A stretch of 64,000 nt of DNA, taken from contig CM062380.1 of NCBI GenBank assembly GCA_031310005.1, positions 3,162,001 through 3,226,000 on the forward strand. Direction: 5' to 3'. Both the position numbers and the translations under genes were made by a program. Numbering within the stretch: position 1 is the first letter of the stretch; each line of letters begins with the position of its first letter. Positions 21,979 to 34,574 of this stretch are shown here, piece after piece. Source of the stretch: Dactylellina haptotyla (Eukaryota; Ascomycota; Orbiliomycetes; Orbiliales; Orbiliaceae). The notes below the pieces were generated by a model, which was not told where the DNA came from, made no database searches, and saw nothing but the letters and a program-made list of their open reading frames with translations.

Positions 21979-24900
21979 CTACTCGTCGCCCCCCTTCTGT
22001 CGTCTCCTCTTACTCTTGCTAACCTGCCCATCCCCCTCGTCATCTCCCCTCCTCTTCCTCCCCTCCTTCTTCCAGAACTCCTTACCTTCCCTCTTCTCTC
22101 TCGCCTCTTTCATCTCCATATTCTCCGCCACCTTAGATCTATACTCCTTCCTTTTCTCCTCCTTCTTCTCCCTACGCTTTTCCACCTTTTCATTCCTGAG
22201 AGTCTGCAACTTCTGCAGCAGATCCCTCGCCTTCTTCTCCTCTCCACCGAGCACCACAACTCTCTTCTGCATATACGTCTGCTTTTTCTGCGGTTTCATC
22301 GCATGAATCTGAGACTTGAACGGCAACTCGGCCTGGATAGCCTTCGGCACCCTCAGTGGATTGAAATTTCGCGTTTGCCGTTCAATTTTCTAAAATGAAA
22401 TAAACAATATTAGCTTCTGTTCATCCCCATAGTCACTACCCCAGTTTATATGTAAACAACTCACCTTATACTGCGAATCCTTCAACAACGGCGTCGCCAC
22501 ACCCTCTTCAGCCCTCACCTGCCCGGTCAACCTCATCGCCTTCCACCCCTCCCCAGCTTCACCGAGCATATTCGTCATGGGATTATAAAACTTCCGCGGC
22601 TTAACCGGATACCACGCCCTCAAAAACACAATATCGCTCATCAAAATCTTATCCTCAAACGTCGCCCTGAAGTGTCCATCGGGCTTACTCAACGCACGCT
22701 TAATCTGCCCGCGGATACCAGACACAGTCTTGATCCCCGCGCCCTCAAATTTAGCCACTTCGAGTGAAGACGTAAACATGCCCTTGATGAACGCCGTATT
22801 TTTGAATATCTTTTGCGGGTAACCCGTCAGCTTGAGTTTCTTGACAATCTCCGTGCCTTCGTCAACGTTGAGCACGACGCCTGTAGCGGAGATTCTGAAC
22901 CCAGGAGTCTCGTTCGAGACGCTGTTGACGCAGCAGAAACCAGTGTTCGGGGCGACTAACGGACCCCAGAAGGTTCCCGTGCAGTGCATGTGCTCCGGTG
23001 TATATTTGAGCATTCTGTTTCGGGTTCGGGAATCGCTGAGGGAGTAGATGGGGATACTCTGGAACCGGCGCCAACCTAAACTGAAGATCAAGGGATCGTT
23101 CGTCTTCAAGATCCGCTTGTGCCATCTGTGTCGTTTGATTCTGACTTGCAAGAATCCAAATCTATCCTCCGTAGGCGTGAGACCACCGACGAGAATTGGC
23201 TGCTTCGGGTCGAAGAATTTGACAAACTCGGCGGGGACACCGGAAAGTACGATTCTGGCGTATGTGCCCGGTCTGAAACCTTCGATGCGCACACGGGTGT
23301 TCAGATCGAGATCCTCGAGTTCGGCCTTGTTGACTTCTTGTTGCTTGTTCAGCTTGGCCTTTTGGGCCTCGTACCATTCATCTTCGCCGAATTCGTCTTT
23401 ATCTTCCTGTCCGAGCTGGCCGTCGTCGGCTTCTTCGTCGAAGCGGAGCTTGAGTTCTTCCTTCTTGCGAGCGTTCTTCTCGCGCTCTTGATCGATCGTA
23501 AGCGCTTCTTCTGGCTCGTCAGGCTTTTCAGCGGGACCAGACTTCTCTCCAGTTTCCAAGTCCTCGAATTCACCATCTCCTTCGTCAGAGCCAAACCCAG
23601 AAAAGTCGTCATCATCATCCATATCATCGTCGTCATCGTCTCCATTCCCCCTCCCCTCCTTTTCATCTAGTAAATTGGCAGTGATGAATCGTCTCCTCAG
23701 ATCTTCCATATCGGCTTCGGTTTCCTTCCATTTCCTCTCCAAAGCTTCAATGTCAAAACTTGGCATGCCGCGGTCAATCGCAGTTGAATCATCTTCATCG
23801 AAGCCTTTCGCCTTCTTGAAGAAATCGTCTTCCTCGTCGGGGCCTTCGTCCTCGTCCTGGTCTTCAATGCTCTCTCCTCGCCATAGCTTGGCGACATCTG
23901 CTAAGCTGACATTATCATCATAAAGCAGTTTTCCGAGTTCTTTGACACCTCTCTTCCTATGCTTAGCACTCGATTTGAAGCTTTCGATAGCACGCTCGGT
24001 GAGGCCCTCCTTCCAGCGAGCGTTACCATCGTCATCTTCCATGTCAGAATCCTCCTCTTCTTCGTCATCAGAGCCAAGTTCGGAATCGTCGAAGGATTGA
24101 TCCGAGACCTCAGATACAGAACCAATATCGGAGTCGCTATCTGCGAACGCGATATCGTCTCCATTCCCACCTTCTGAGCCGTTGAGAGCAGAGAACTTCT
24201 TCTGCAGCTTTGCACCGTGGTCAGCAGACTCGTCTTCCGCTTCTGAATCCTCCTCACCATCAGATTCGCCCTCCTCTTCATCAAACTCCTCGTCCTCGTC
24301 TTCATCATCGTCTCCACTTTCGAATCCTTCATCATCTTGGTCGCCGTTTGCCAATGCTCTGCCCAACCGTTTCGTTTTCCGACCAATATCGTTCAACTCG
24401 TCGGAGTCGCGTATCAAAGCACCATTGCTGAACAAACGCACACCACCATCTCCATCCTCTGCAGTTCGTTGACCCAGTAGATTCTGTCGTCCTTGCAGAC
24501 TAACCACCAGCCGCTCTCCAACATCCCTCTCGCCCGCTTCTTCGCCGTCTTCGTCCCCGCCGGTGTTGAAATTGTTCGTCCGGACATCGATATAAACCGC
24601 ATCCTTATCAACCAACACACCACCGACATCACTCATCGGCGCAAACAGCAATTTTTGCTTGTCCCCCAGTCGTCTCCTCTTCGACCCTTCCTTGCCTTCC
24701 ATTTTCAGCATCGCCTGCGGTGTCGGACACGGATCCGCCAGTCCTTCCACGGAGGCGACGTTCAAATCACCCACACCAGGAATATGCACCCTTCCATCCA
24801 CCGCCGGGAAGTTCGTTCCCCGCAGGTATCCGTACAGCGCGACAGTTCTATCCGTACCTTCGTCCTCTTCGATCTGCGCGGGATCCGTCAGGTCAACCAT

Positions 24901-25817
24901 ACGGTCCGCAAGCATGTACGGATGCGTGTTTCTCCAAATAATCGGCCGCGGGTTCTTCATGACGCTGATAAACCTCGACAGGTTCAGAATCTCACGATCC
25001 GGGTACCGTCCGTTCATGACTCCGGAGAGGTAGAACAATTTCGCGCCATTGTACAGTTCGCTCCAGAATCTGTGCTTTAAGCGTTTCTTCGCCGCCTGTA
25101 ACGTCGAGGGTGATCGGAACAGGTCGAGGTGGGTGAGGATTCCAAAGATGTTGCTGGCCATGCCGTGGGTGGACATGATGTTGAGGAACTCCATGGTTTC
25201 CATTTCGAAACCAAAGTTGCCATCGATGAGGAGGAGGACGATATCGGCGATTTTCGCGGTATCGATCATCGCGGGGAGAGTGGGGTCGCATTCGAGGAAG
25301 GTGAGACGACGCTTTTTGGAGGTGACGACGGTGATGGGGCCGGCAATCGAGGAGAGGGTGTGTTTCGTGTAGCGGCGGACGAGGGATTTGATCAGTGTGG
25401 ATTTGCCGGTCTGCACATAGTATTTATAGATTAGATAGATGTAGAGAGGTCGCATTGGAGGGAGTACGTACGCCTGGTGGCCCGACGACGGCGACAATAG
25501 TTGGCGGCGCCTCTTCGGGGAGACGGTCCACCAGCGGGACGTGGAGTTTCTTCTCTTTGATCTGTCAATGGCACTGTCAGCATTCGATACTCGAGTTTAT
25601 ATGCGATCCAACAGCGTGTCCGTACATCATGGCTTCTCTTGGCCTGCTTCGCAAGCTTCCCCGGGTTCGCAAACGCGAATGCCTTGGGGTTCGGTCCTAT
25701 GTCACCAAGTTAGATCCGGATTGAGATGAACGGGAAGTAAGTCGTACCACCGGTATGCTTGCTCTTCTTTTTAGCCTTCGTTCTCGAGGCGCGATGCGGG
25801 GTGTTCGCCTGGTCCAT
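21979..25817 (-). CDS. bms1: Ribosome biogenesis GTPase Bms1
   Basis: Five exons on the minus strand: 25817-25748, 25696-25626, 25561-25472, 25410-22465 and 22389-21979. The product is 1195 residues, close to yeast Bms1. The N-terminal GPNPKAFAFANPGK block is followed by the P-loop GPPGTGKST (about 74-82), split by intron 3. Further G-domain motifs are FLECDP (switch II region), LLLIDGNFGFEMET and THLDLF in the place of NKxD. Residues about 400-700 are strongly acidic. The C-terminal AARP2CN/RIBIOP domain contains PGTYARI, ILVGGLTPTEDRFGFLQVRI and MFTSSLEVAKFEGAGIKTVS, and the last exon encodes a Lys/Arg/Glu-rich tail. Bms1 is the GTPase of the small-subunit processome, binding Rcl1 and U3 snoRNP in the nucleolus (known). 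No odd feature is seen. Confidence 0.96.
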
Positions 25818-26131
25818 TTTGGGCGGGATTGGTGGAAGGGACCAGATGTGAAGGTCGCTCGAAGCCGTGTCGCTTGACGAAGACAGAAAAAAAATTATGA
25901 TGCGGCTCAAAATTTTTTAGTCTTGCGAACGAGGTGCAGATTGCCAAGCAAGACATGGGCTCGAGCCAGGGTCCGCAACACACGCCGACCTCGTCCCAGG
26001 CCCGAACAAGGTACGATACGATATATCGCAATATTATTCTATTCTAGCTATTCGAAAAGGAACATCTTTGATCTTCTGCAAGTTCTGCATATGATACAGG
26101 TTTTTTCAGTCCAGGTTTAGCTTAGATGCTA

Positions 26132-26209
26132 GCCCGGTGACGCAACGTTAGTGTCCATCTTTGTATATCTCATAGGAATGAAGATATAAGTTCAGATCCT
26201 GTTCAGGCA
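26132..26209 (+). pseudogene. Decayed tRNA-like sequence, copy 1
   Basis: A 78-nt stretch begins GCCCGGTGACGCAACG and ends GTTCAGATCCTGTTCAGGCA, resembling a tRNA D arm with an A-box-like element and a T arm with a B-box-like element. Stems are broken and no anticodon arm folds well. It aligns over its length with the minus-strand copy at 26242-26318. A tRNA-derived SINE fragment is an alternative. Confidence 0.4.
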
Positions 26210-26241
26210 ATACTCAAAGCATATACGCTGTCAGCTTTACA

Positions 26242-26318
26242 TGAACAGGAGTTGAACTCGTAATTTCATCACCATGGCATGTGGTAAGATGCACAGTGCT
26301 ATGTTGTGTCATCAGGCT
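26242..26318 (-). pseudogene. Decayed tRNA-like sequence, copy 2 (inverted)
   Basis: On the minus strand it starts GCCTGATGACACAACA and contains GAGTTCAACTCC, which fits the B-box consensus GWTCRANNC. It is the inverted counterpart of 26132-26209 with a 32-nt spacer, so together they could form a long imperfect hairpin. Confidence 0.4.
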
Positions 26319-27002
26319 AGACATCCCAGTTGTACCGTATAGACCTCTGAGTGGCTAATGGAAAGAGGTTAGAGAGCAAAGTCTGTGATCAGAAGAACAC
26401 TGGTTGATTAATGCATAAAAATGAGAATTGCATCATAGAAAGGACAGCTTTTTCAAAGTTCGAACCTTATTTTATCTGCATGTCCTTTTTAAATATTAAT
26501 TGTTGCTACTTTTGAAGGGCTCTCTACATGATAGTCTGGCAACACACGTTTGTCTGAACTACGTTGTGAAAAGCATCTCATTACAGACACAAACTATTCT
26601 ATCGGCGGTCTACGTCGGTGGTTTGCATAGTTTGGCCTTTGGAGATTGTTATACCTGTACACCATACACCAAGCTAAAAAGACAGCAAATTCGACAGTCT
26701 CTGAGACTTCCCGATCCTGCACTTGAAGAAACTTGCATGCCTCTGTGTCGACTTTTTGTACGTTCGGTGTCGCTAGCCGAATGCATGGTTCCCTTTCCAG
26801 CCACTGGCACTATCCCAAGAGCGTCGGTGCATGTGAGCAAGCGGTGCTGGAACCCTGCTCGAGTCCTATCCAACTCGGCTACCCCTCCACTACCATGGCA
26901 AAATTGCGTCCAGGCCCGTCGTTGGTGGGGTGTCACCGCTGTACGTCATTTTTCTCTTCCCGCAAATAGCCAGCTCGCCCTCGATCGACACCGGGCCCGA
27001 AA

Positions 27003-27009
27003 GTATATA
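27003..27009 (+). promoter_or_regulatory. TATA box of inhibitor gene 1
   Basis: TATATAA lies 125 bp upstream of the ATG at 27134, with a CA/CT-rich leader between them. The second inhibitor gene has a comparable element. Confidence 0.5.
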
Positions 27010-27133
27010 AGGTGGGCTGATACTTTTATTTGTTCTCCATTTTCAATACACCCGTTAATCAAATTAAATCTCAATTTCAGAATCAAGTCCGGTTATATAC
27101 TATCTACAATATCATACTACCCATACCAACAAC

Positions 27134-27602
27134 ATGCCTTCTTATATCGTAAGTTCCCCCTCGCGAAATTGTTGTTCTGGGCGGAATTACCGACTAGTGG
27201 GGCAGACAGAACGCTGACATTCATGGCGGGGTATCAGGTCACAGTCAAGGACGGAGTATCCAAGGATGCGTACGTTCTTCTCCAACCCCGTAAATTGAAA
27301 AATAATCGCATCACCCGCTAACTCACAATTGCAAAACACCAGTGCGAAGCAACATGCCATCGATAAGGGCGGTGAAATCACCCACGATTACACTCTCATC
27401 AACGCCTTCGCGTAAGTTCCTATTTCCGTCCCCCTATAGCCTACAACACCCCACTATTTTAGTACCAAGAGGACAAGGAATGAATAAAATGCTAATAACG
27501 GGCCAAACCAGTGTCAAATTCCCTGACGACTCGATGGTATCCCTCGACGCCCATCCAGATGTCTCCGCTGTCGAAGCGGACGGAGAGGTCAGGACCCAGT
27601 AG
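27134..27602 (+). CDS. I9-type proteinase inhibitor (Pbi2-like), copy 1
   Basis: Four small exons: 27134-27148, 27238-27269, 27343-27411 and 27512-27602. The product is 68 residues: MPSYI, VTVKDGVSKDAAKQHAIDKG, GEITHDYTLINAFAV, then KFPDDSMVSLDAHPDVSAVE and ADGEVRTQ. This is the compact inhibitor_I9 fold known from yeast Pbi2 (proteinase B inhibitor 2/LMA1 subunit) and from subtilisin propeptides. The C-terminal EADGEVRTQ is the part that enters the protease cleft. There is no signal peptide, so it is expected in the cytosol or vacuole, restraining a vacuolar subtilisin and possibly aiding membrane fusion as LMA1 (known for yeast). It is followed 764 bp downstream by a second copy with the same exon plan. 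Confidence 0.92.
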
Positions 27603-28134
27603 TTAGTGGACGGGACAGTGCACTGTTAGAAGAGACACGGCGGTAGCATTTGTATGGCGAATATCTCTCAAATGCCAAACCTAGACATATACTAGAGCTA
27701 GATACCCAATTCAATTACATGTTCCACCCTCATAGCCTCCTTCTTTCAAACTCCACGTGACCGTAGTTCTGCGATATACCTGAGCTGTGACTCGACTTAT
27801 TCTCAACCTTATTGCACCAAGATGCTGTGTTGTAAACCGGCAGTCGACCTCAACCAGCCTTGGCTTCCCGCTTTAAGCTTATCTTCTATTTCTCTTAGTA
27901 GTAGAATACCAAAGATTTATGCATTATGATGTACTTATTTTTCCTGAATTAGTCTATATTTAAGATAGTACTTCCTTGAATAACCACAGAAGGGGTTATC
28001 GCATCGGACATCTCTTAGCGCAGGTACAACAGGGCTGATGTCGTCACCCGACAATTTACGGCCAGTGGATCCGAACCCTGAATCTGTCGTCCCAATTTCT
28101 CAAAAGAGATACCAAGAGCTTTGAGATTATTCAA
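27603..28134. other. Intergenic between the two inhibitor genes
   Basis: This holds the 3' flank of copy 1 and the upstream region of copy 2. No gene or repeat is evident. Confidence 0.5.
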
Positions 28135-28142
28135 TATAAATA
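28135..28142 (+). promoter_or_regulatory. TATA box of inhibitor gene 2
   Basis: TATAAATA followed by GCCCCC lies 224 bp upstream of the ATG at 28366. Confidence 0.5.
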
Positions 28143-28365
28143 GCCCCCAGATATTCACCCATGTCTTTTAATGTCTTCTATCTTTACTCCATTAACCAAT
28201 AAAAATCTACCTACGGAATAGCTACTATTATCATATCCCGCACATCTTATTCATCCGCTCTTAATATCGCCAGTCATAAACATATATTTCAGCGGAACTA
28301 TAGCACGGAAATATCTTTCGAAATATCCTACTCCAGAAGTATTTATCAAGCAAAAATATTCAAAA

Positions 28366-28814
28366 ATGGCAAAGAGATACATCGTAAGCCAAGCAGAGAA
28401 ATCTACCTTTTTTATCTCCGTGGGGTACAAGGACTAATATATCTCTACAGGTTAAACTAAAGCAAGACGCCGACAGAGAAATGTATGTGAATACGTTGGA
28501 ATATATAGTTCAATGATATTAGTTTAATGCTAACGTCTGTTCAACTCCAGTGCAAAACAGCATATAATCGAGGGAACCGGCGGCGGCGCAACAATAGTAT
28601 CGGAACTTAACCTCCTGAATGCTATCATGTAAGTAGAAGTTACCCTAAGCCCTGCCTCTAACTAAATAACTTGAAACTTGAAACTCATCGTCCCTTGTAT
28701 AGTGTCGAGATCCCGGACGGCTATATGGGCGCCCTGGAGAGCGCACCGGATGTTGAATTCGTTGAGGAGGACCAGATTATAACCACTCAAGAAGTCGAAT
28801 CGTTAAACTTCTAA
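28366..28814 (+). CDS. I9-type proteinase inhibitor (Pbi2-like), divergent copy 2
   Basis: Four exons: 28366-28383, 28451-28482, 28551-28628 and 28703-28814. The product is 79 residues: MAKRYI, VKLKQDADREIAKQHIIEGT, GGGATIVSELNLLNAII, VEIPDGYMGALESAPDVEFV, then EEDQIITTQEVESLNF. All three introns match copy 1 in position and phase (0, 2, 2), and exon 2 is 32 nt in both, so the two arose by tandem duplication. Conserved points are AKQH, the LINA/LLNA strand, xPD, S-x-PDV-x-x-VE and the TTQ/RTQ end. It differs in a Gly-rich loop insertion and an acidic 8-residue C-terminal extension past the usual inhibitory end. No signal peptide is seen. Its exons are too short to show as an uninterrupted frame. 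Confidence 0.85.
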
Positions 28815-29485
28815 ATCTCCTTCGCGCTTCGCGGCAATTAAAGTGGGAAGCACCAAGCTCTAGGATTGTTTCAGTATAGTAGATTCTATATGCATACCTG
28901 TTAGATTTATTTTATTACGAAATTTAAATTTGAAGTAATTGTATTAGGTTTTTAAGTATTATGATTTTTTAACTCATGACTAGTACTCTGGTATTCTCGG
29001 GCGATAGTGCACATTTAGAACTCCTTGAACTTCTCGTATTTTCCTCTAAAGCTCTAGCTTTAAGCTAAGCTACGTAGCTATGAGATCGCGAACCAGCCTG
29101 ATTTTGTTCTAACCTACGATAGACTACAAACCTGTTGAAAGGAAAAATTGCAAATGAAATTAGATTTCTTTAACTTCGCATCGTTTGGTATTATTTTAGG
29201 CGTTTATATAACTTTTAGAGCTCATAGTCCCATGAAATCAACTTTGCAGTGCCAGGTGGATACCAATATCACCAACTTTTTCGCTGTGTTGCACTTTTAT
29301 GAAGAAAAGAGCAAAGACTAGGCTAAACTTGCGACTAGACACAAGCTAGACAGAACTCCCCGAAAACAGACTCTCGCTCATTCGCAGCAACCACAACCTA
29401 GGAACTATTTAATCCGAGCTCATGTAGACCCAGTCGCTAGAACAACAGCTCGCGATGAGGCATTGTTCTCCAATCATACCCCAGC
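28815..29485. other. Intergenic
   Basis: An AT-rich 3' flank of copy 2 and the rrn7 promoter. No supported gene. Confidence 0.5.
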
Positions 29486-31598
29486 ATGGAACGCCAGAAG
29501 GGTGAACGGTGCGGAATCGACAACTGCCGCTCCCGATTCTATCACCTCGAAGACGGCCAGTGGACCTGCAGCAATGGCCACGTGCAAGAGGTACCAGCCA
29601 TCTATATCTCCGATTTAACCTCCGGAAACAATCTAACATCATATTCATATACGTTTAGGGCCGTCTTGATATTCGTGAAGACGATGAGTATCAACCCCGC
29701 AAGGGAGACCGAAGAATAGTCGAGCGCGAGGATTCCCAACCAGCAGAAGAGAAATGTATTCCCCACCACCTCCGTTACAATCATCAATTACCTCCAAACT
29801 AATCTCACATATTATTCAAAAGTCTTCACCGGCAGAAAGGGCTTCACGCTATTCCTACAAGCCTTCCAGCTCATCCTCCGTAAACAAGTAGAATGGCTCA
29901 TCCAAGACCGACAGTTCCCCGCGGAATTCCAGCTCCTCGTGCGCGACCTTTGGACCCTCCGCCTCGAAGCAATTTTCTCCGACCGCTCCTCCCGAGCGCC
30001 CTCTAGCTCGGGGTATACCTCTCAAGCATCGCAGTCCGGCGCGGAATCGGAAGCCTCAGCGTCACAAGGCAACATCTCAGAGCGGGAAACAACAGCATCC
30101 CAGGGTTCCGGGATGTCTATATACCAATCACAAGCTTCATCTCGTTCACGTTCACGTTCACGTTCCGCCTCCCGCGGACGACGGGCATCTCGGAGAAGTA
30201 AAGAACCGACGCCGAAGCTGATTGATACGCTGGGGATGCTGTATATTGCCTGCATGCTGCTACACCTACCCATCGAGATCACCCTGCTCCACCAGTGGGT
30301 TGCACAACAAGATATCATATACTTTCGGGCTATCACGCATCTACCAGAGGATATGCTGGCGAAAATGGAGGTTAAGTGGAAGCGAAAATTCGAGCCGAAG
30401 GTTCTGCCGACGGCTGAGGTAGTGAGGAAGGCTGTATACCTGTCTATTAGGTATTACCATGCCAAGTTCGGCATCATCGTTCCAAGGATCGCAGCGGAAT
30501 TGTTGGTGGCCAACTGGGTGTTAGATTTCGGATGTCCTCGTGAGTTGATGCCCAAGGTTATTCACAATACCGTCATCGCTCAGAAAATACTAAATAGATG
30601 TGTGTAAAATTATAGCTGAAGTATACCCAGCAATATTCAACTTGGCAAAACTGATAGATTTACCGCTGCAATATGATGCCTCCGCCAGTCAGTTGAACCT
30701 AGTCGACTGCCCGGATATACAGATCATGGCTCTCCTAGTGATCTCGCTGAAGCTATGCTACGGTCTAGACGACGACGATCCAGGTGTTGGCAAGGGCAAA
30801 GGGAAGGAGGGACCCGTTGTCCGGCAAGCCTGGAACGAGTGGGATATCGCAAATATAAAGCCTAATTGGAAACTCTGGAAAGAAATTATTCAGATGAAGA
30901 TTACAGATGTACAGAGTCGGAATACAGACGGGGGGGAGAAGAGAGAGCGGAATTGGCAATTAGGTGTCGACGAGGGGGATATATACGGGTGGACGGGGAG
31001 GGAGATAGATGAATATATGGATTGGTTTGAGGGCAATTTTGGGAAGAACGGCGAGGGCAAGCCATCTGCGACGATTGCAAAGCTGTTTGAGGATGATGAG
31101 GAGCAGGGGAAGGGGAAAGGGTTGGAAGGCACGGATGTGGAGCTGGATCTTAAAGGGAAGCTTTTGAAAAAGCGGATCGAGATTTTCAAGAAAATGCAGG
31201 AGACGGCGGAACTTGGAACGGCAGTTTCGGAAGATCAAGTTAAATCTCACGGAGTCAAGGTCATCCGGCCGGGGGACCGATACAGAAGATATAAGAAATG
31301 GGAAGATATTAAAGGGCAGAAGTTGAAGACGATTTATTTGGCGGCAGCGGAAAGGATGGCGGTTAGTGTCGAAGGCTTCGCCTTTGTGGTACAGAAGTTG
31401 GAGTATAGACTTTGGCAAGTTGTCAAGGGAAAGGGGAAGAAAGGGAAGGGGAAGGGGAAGATGGAGAGCGATCCATTTGATGCTGAGGATACGAATGACG
31501 GCGAACCTGAATCCGATGCTGATGCTGATGCAGAAGAGCTGGAGGAGGACGAGGAAGCAGAGGAATCTGAGCCTGAGAAACCTATAGAGTCACAATGA
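29486..31598 (+). CDS. rrn7: RNA polymerase I core factor subunit Rrn7 (TAF1B/TFIIB-like)
   Basis: Four exons: 29486-29590, 29659-29755, 29823-30539 and 30598-31598. The product is 639 residues. The N-terminus is the Rrn7-type zinc ribbon (CGIDNCRSRF at 8-17, then WTCSNGHVQEGRL with C27 and H31). The cyclin-like core begins GRKGFTLFLQAFQLILRKQV and continues through LDTLGMLYIACMLLHLPIE-like helices and NLAKLIDLPLQYDAS. Low-complexity inserts interrupt it: a Ser-rich stretch with an (RS)n run near 150-180, and a Lys/Gly then acidic tail. Rrn7 is the TFIIB-like subunit of the Pol I core factor with Rrn6 and Rrn11, positioning Pol I at the rDNA promoter (known). The second intron (donor GTATTC) and third intron were placed by frame continuity and are less certain than the first. 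Confidence 0.88.
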
Positions 31599-31953
31599 TA
31601 CCCTTTGTTTTTCAGTCTTCAATATCACTTCATACGAATACAGCAATGTGTATGTCAGAAATTCCATATGTACCAGTAGTATGACCGCTCAACCCATGCA
31701 ACCAGCTCGTGGTCTCTATTCAATCCTCTACGCGCAATCAGCCGAGCTAGAATGAGAGCAGGGAAGCTCTTGGAATGCGTTGTTGTGTTGTGCGTTTGCC
31801 GTCGACAGAGCTGCCGAGAGAGTGTAGGGCTTGGGGCTTCGTTTGCCCTTTTTCGTTGTTCGGCCGGCCAGAGACATCCAATTAGTTTGTGTGGTGGGAG
31901 GCCCTTCTCATCGACATCAAACATCATCGACGACAACCCCCAACACCGCCACC
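31599..31953. other. Promoter and 5' UTR of ubiquitin-L40
   Basis: This contains the rrn7 3' flank and the upstream region of the ubiquitin fusion gene, with a CT-rich stretch and the leader ending CACCGCCACC directly before the split ATG. No gene on its own. Confidence 0.5.
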
Positions 31954-32817
<864 letters not shown>

Positions 32818-34574
32818 TGGTTGCGCGCGAAGGGATCCGGGCGGACATTATTTCTTTTCCTCTTTTTCTTTTTGTATTGTTATGGCTGATATGATAATTC
32901 TTCTTTTTTTATACTACCATTACTACGGTGTTATGTACAGTCTATGATACACTTCTTCCCTTTTTTTCTGTTCTTCCTGGACACCCGGCTTTTTGTGGAT
33001 AGGAGGAGTTTCATCACCGTCTTGTCTGTTGGCCTAGACTAATACAATATAGCCAACCCATTCTTTGGTTTATAAGAAGTTTTTGATCCGGTTACAATGC
33101 GTGTGATAGTGTGCATTAGTGGGTTAGTAACAGTGATCATATGTTGCACTAGATTTGGTGTTAGTGATCACTTTGGTGGCAATGCGTACCAGAGGCTTAT
33201 CAGTATCAGTGATATCACCTTATCAGACCACTACTGGCATATCTCCCAGAATTCTCTTTTCATTGACATATGATGCTCGTATAGATCGAACCAGTTACAA
33301 ATAATCGGCCAAGCCGGTGTTGTGGTGTTGTTGCTCTGATAGTGATCCAAAACACCTGTCTCAACCTCAACCTCAGCTGACGGGCTCCTATTTAACCTCG
33401 CGTACGTCGAACTACTGTAGTATAGATTTAATATTTTAATTGATAAATTCATAAAGTTATAGATATTCTAGACAACATTGTCTAGCGTATCTTTATTTGC
33501 AAGGCATTTCCCAGCGATCTCACAGCCTGGTCTCGTATACCAGAACTCTCCCTGCCACAACCCTGTTGTTATCGTTGGTGTAATCATTTAACCGTATTCC
33601 TTCAGCTAGCCTGAAGAGTGGAAGATCTGGTACTTGCTTATCAATTTCTCCAAGTTGCCAATTCCTTAACTCGGTAATAGTTTATCTTTCTTGTGGTTTG
33701 AGACCGGGTGTTCCTGCTCCTTATGTCCATTTTTCTTGAATTTCAGCAGAGTACACTACAATTATTCAATATATTTGTTGAACCGCCATTTCCGGCACAG
33801 TCGTATGCACCGAACCCGTCGTGGAACCATGCAAGGACCGGGATTGTCTAGAAATGCGTCGCAGGTAGAGAAGCTTCGGAGTGCCTTCAAACAATCAAGT
33901 CGGGAAGTTTTGATGTCTGGATGCCATATTGTGTTCCCCGGAGTCATATAATAGCACCGCTCGTATCTTAAACTATTACCGACATATAAATAATCGATAA
34001 TTAAGCACCCATACACCAAAATATAACCGTCTCCAGAGCGAGCAAGACTGGAACGGTGGCTGACCCACCCCCCATTAGCACGTTCGCTGAGGGCCAGTTA
34101 ATTTCGAGTTCCGAAGCGGAAGGGTTGTTGTCAGCTGCGCTGTTCGCCTGCAGGGCCATCATTTCCTCCTGTCGGCCCAAAAAACGCCCTGTGATCTCAT
34201 CTGCACGTCCTCCCTTCCCGCCGTCCCACACACTCTCTCATCGACAGGTTTCCGGCATACAAGAGGTGTTCGATCGGTGGTTTTCGTTTCTTTGCTTTGC
34301 TTGTGCGCTCTGGAGGTTTTCGTAGATTGCTTCTTATTGAGGACTTTGGACTTTTCAACGCCCCCACCGCTTCCAATGCTGTGGCCTTAATTAAACCTCG
34401 TACGATTTCCGGCCTCCCTGACTTGACCACCTATTACGCTCCTTCCCTCGACTCCCAACCAAAACCACTCGCTCCTCCCTCGAATTCGCCCAGTACGTTC
34501 GAGACGTACACCAACTGCGGTCGGGATATTGAAAACTCCCCCTATCCACTCGCCTGTAGTGGCACGAAGCAGCC
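32818..34574. other. Intergenic, 1.76 kb
   Basis: This holds the 3' flank of ubiquitin-L40 and the MFS promoter/leader. Near 33130-33220 and 33340 a short motif AGTGATC recurs several times. No gene is supported. Confidence 0.5.

Larger units (their letters stand above)
25818..27002. other. Intergenic between bms1 and the inhibitor genes
   Basis: This contains the bms1 promoter, the tRNA-related inverted pair (26132-26318) and the promoter of the first inhibitor gene. A long open frame on the plus strand from about 26500 starts at TTG and overlaps the inhibitor gene in another frame; it is not supported. Confidence 0.5.

Noticed and set aside
22832-25372. Many long frames opposite the bms1 gene
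   Set aside because: They are antisense shadows of its acidic, GA-rich coding sequence.
26500-27321. A 273-codon open frame on the plus strand
   Set aside because: It begins with TTG, has no family features and overlaps the first inhibitor gene and its intron in another frame.
28050-28110. GGTTCGGATCC on the minus strand as a tRNA B box
   Set aside because: No pairing T stem, no A box and no acceptor stem nearby.
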